7,580 nucleotides of DNA from an uncultured Gammaproteobacteria bacterium (lineage in GTDB: Bacteria; Pseudomonadota; Gammaproteobacteria; GCA-001735895), in contig CALJQI010000154.1 in NCBI GenBank assembly GCA_937980285.1, forward strand, positions 1 to 7,580. The letters are read 5' to 3'. The position numbers and the translations under genes were made by a program. Shown here one piece after another: positions 7,295 through 7,580 of the stretch. The notes beneath the pieces are model-generated. The model had not been told where the DNA came from, ran no database searches, and saw nothing but the letters and a program-made list of their open reading frames with translations. Every line of letters begins with the position of its first letter. Positions within the stretch are counted from its first letter, which is position 1.

Positions 7295-7580
7295 TTAGCC
7301 CGACTCGACCCGCGATTGGCGAATGAAAGTCACCTCGTCGATGCCCTGGCGAGGCGGCTGGTAAAATCCAGAGTAATAGTTGAAGGCGTCCCTTACGATT
7401 TCCTCGCCCGAGAACGAGTTGACACCGCAACGCTGCAGGAAGGATATCTGGTCGGGCAGGAAATCTCCGCTGACTTCGAGATCGCCGCTGAAACCGAGCT
7501 TGTCGCGCAACAGGCGCGCCAGGCCGAACACGCGTCCATCGGTAAAGGTTTCGATCTCGATGACGACTTTTTGTGCGTCG
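7295..7580 (-). CDS. DUF934 family protein (N-terminus missing)
   Basis: The frame is open from the right edge to TAA at 7297-7295, giving 94 visible C-terminal residues; its start lies outside the window. The visible part contains FTDGRVFGLARLLRDKLGF, then GDLEVSGDFLPDQ and ISFLQRCGVNSF. These match the DUF934 pattern as I remember it (DGRxxSLARLLRxRxGYxGELRAxGDVLxDQLxxLxRxGFxxF). Members are about 160-170 residues, so roughly 70 are missing. A GTG at 7531 falls inside the conserved core and is not the start. The biochemical role is unassigned. The gene usually follows a CysI-like sulfite/nitrite reductase gene and is thought to serve assimilatory sulfate reduction, so such a gene is expected just right of this window (inference). 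The last residues (about 40 after the CGVNSF motif) are divergent. Confidence 0.85.
   Translation of the reverse strand, partial: DAQKVVIEIETFTDGRVFGLARLLRDKLGFSGDLEVSGDFLPDQISFLQRCGVNSFSGEEIVRDAFNYYSGFYQPPRQGIDEVTFIRQSRVESG

Noticed and set aside
7259..7297. Hairpins just after the DUF934 stop (GCCGC/GCGGC; CGCTAT/ATAGCG)
   Set aside because: The stems are short, overlap as alternatives and are not followed by a T-run on the minus strand, so I do not call a terminator.
7124..7580. Plus-strand frame open from ATG 7124 to the window end (about 152 codons)
   Set aside because: From 7295 on it is the exact antisense of the well-supported DUF934 frame, a common artefact in GC-rich genes, and there is no ribosome binding site at 7124.

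Overview
The window is GC-rich, densely coding bacterial chromosome, most likely from a gammaproteobacterium (inference). Support comes from multidomain c-di-GMP and HDOD signalling proteins, a YdiJ-type FAD/Fe-S dehydrogenase and a DUF934 protein, a family I know mainly from Proteobacteria beside assimilatory sulfite/nitrite reductase genes. I see no rRNA, tRNA, CRISPR array, transposase or phage gene.

Layout, left to right. (1) Positions 1-2204, plus strand: the 3' three quarters of a large FAD-linked oxidase/iron-sulfur oxidoreductase whose start lies outside the window. (2) Positions 2205-2426: a short convergent spacer holding a coding-like minus-strand stretch, possibly a gene remnant, and a weak hairpin. 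(3) Positions 2427-6795, minus strand: a two-gene unit. An HDOD-GAF-histidine kinase is transcribed first (6795 to 4639). A REC-PAS-GGDEF-EAL response regulator follows after 16 nt (4622 to 2427). (4) Positions 6796-7294: a 499-nt spacer with no convincing gene, a possible 43-codon ORF and an inverted repeat. (5) Positions 7295-7580, minus strand: the C-terminal part of a DUF934 protein that enters from the right edge.

How the genes fit together. The central pair looks like a complete two-component system. The kinase has HDOD and GAF input modules and an intact H-box and ATPase, but no receiver of its own. The regulator has an intact receiver on an enzyme whose c-di-GMP synthesis and degradation motifs both look complete. 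The simplest model is that the kinase phosphorylates the receiver and so sets c-di-GMP turnover; the input signal cannot be read from sequence. The oxidase and the DUF934 gene are flanking metabolic genes with no visible link to this pair. No wholly new system is evident. The points most worth checking are the HDOD-kinase/c-di-GMP pairing, the Cys-to-Glu change in the oxidase CCG motif, the coding-like remnant at 2205-2353, and the unexplained spacer at 6796-7294.
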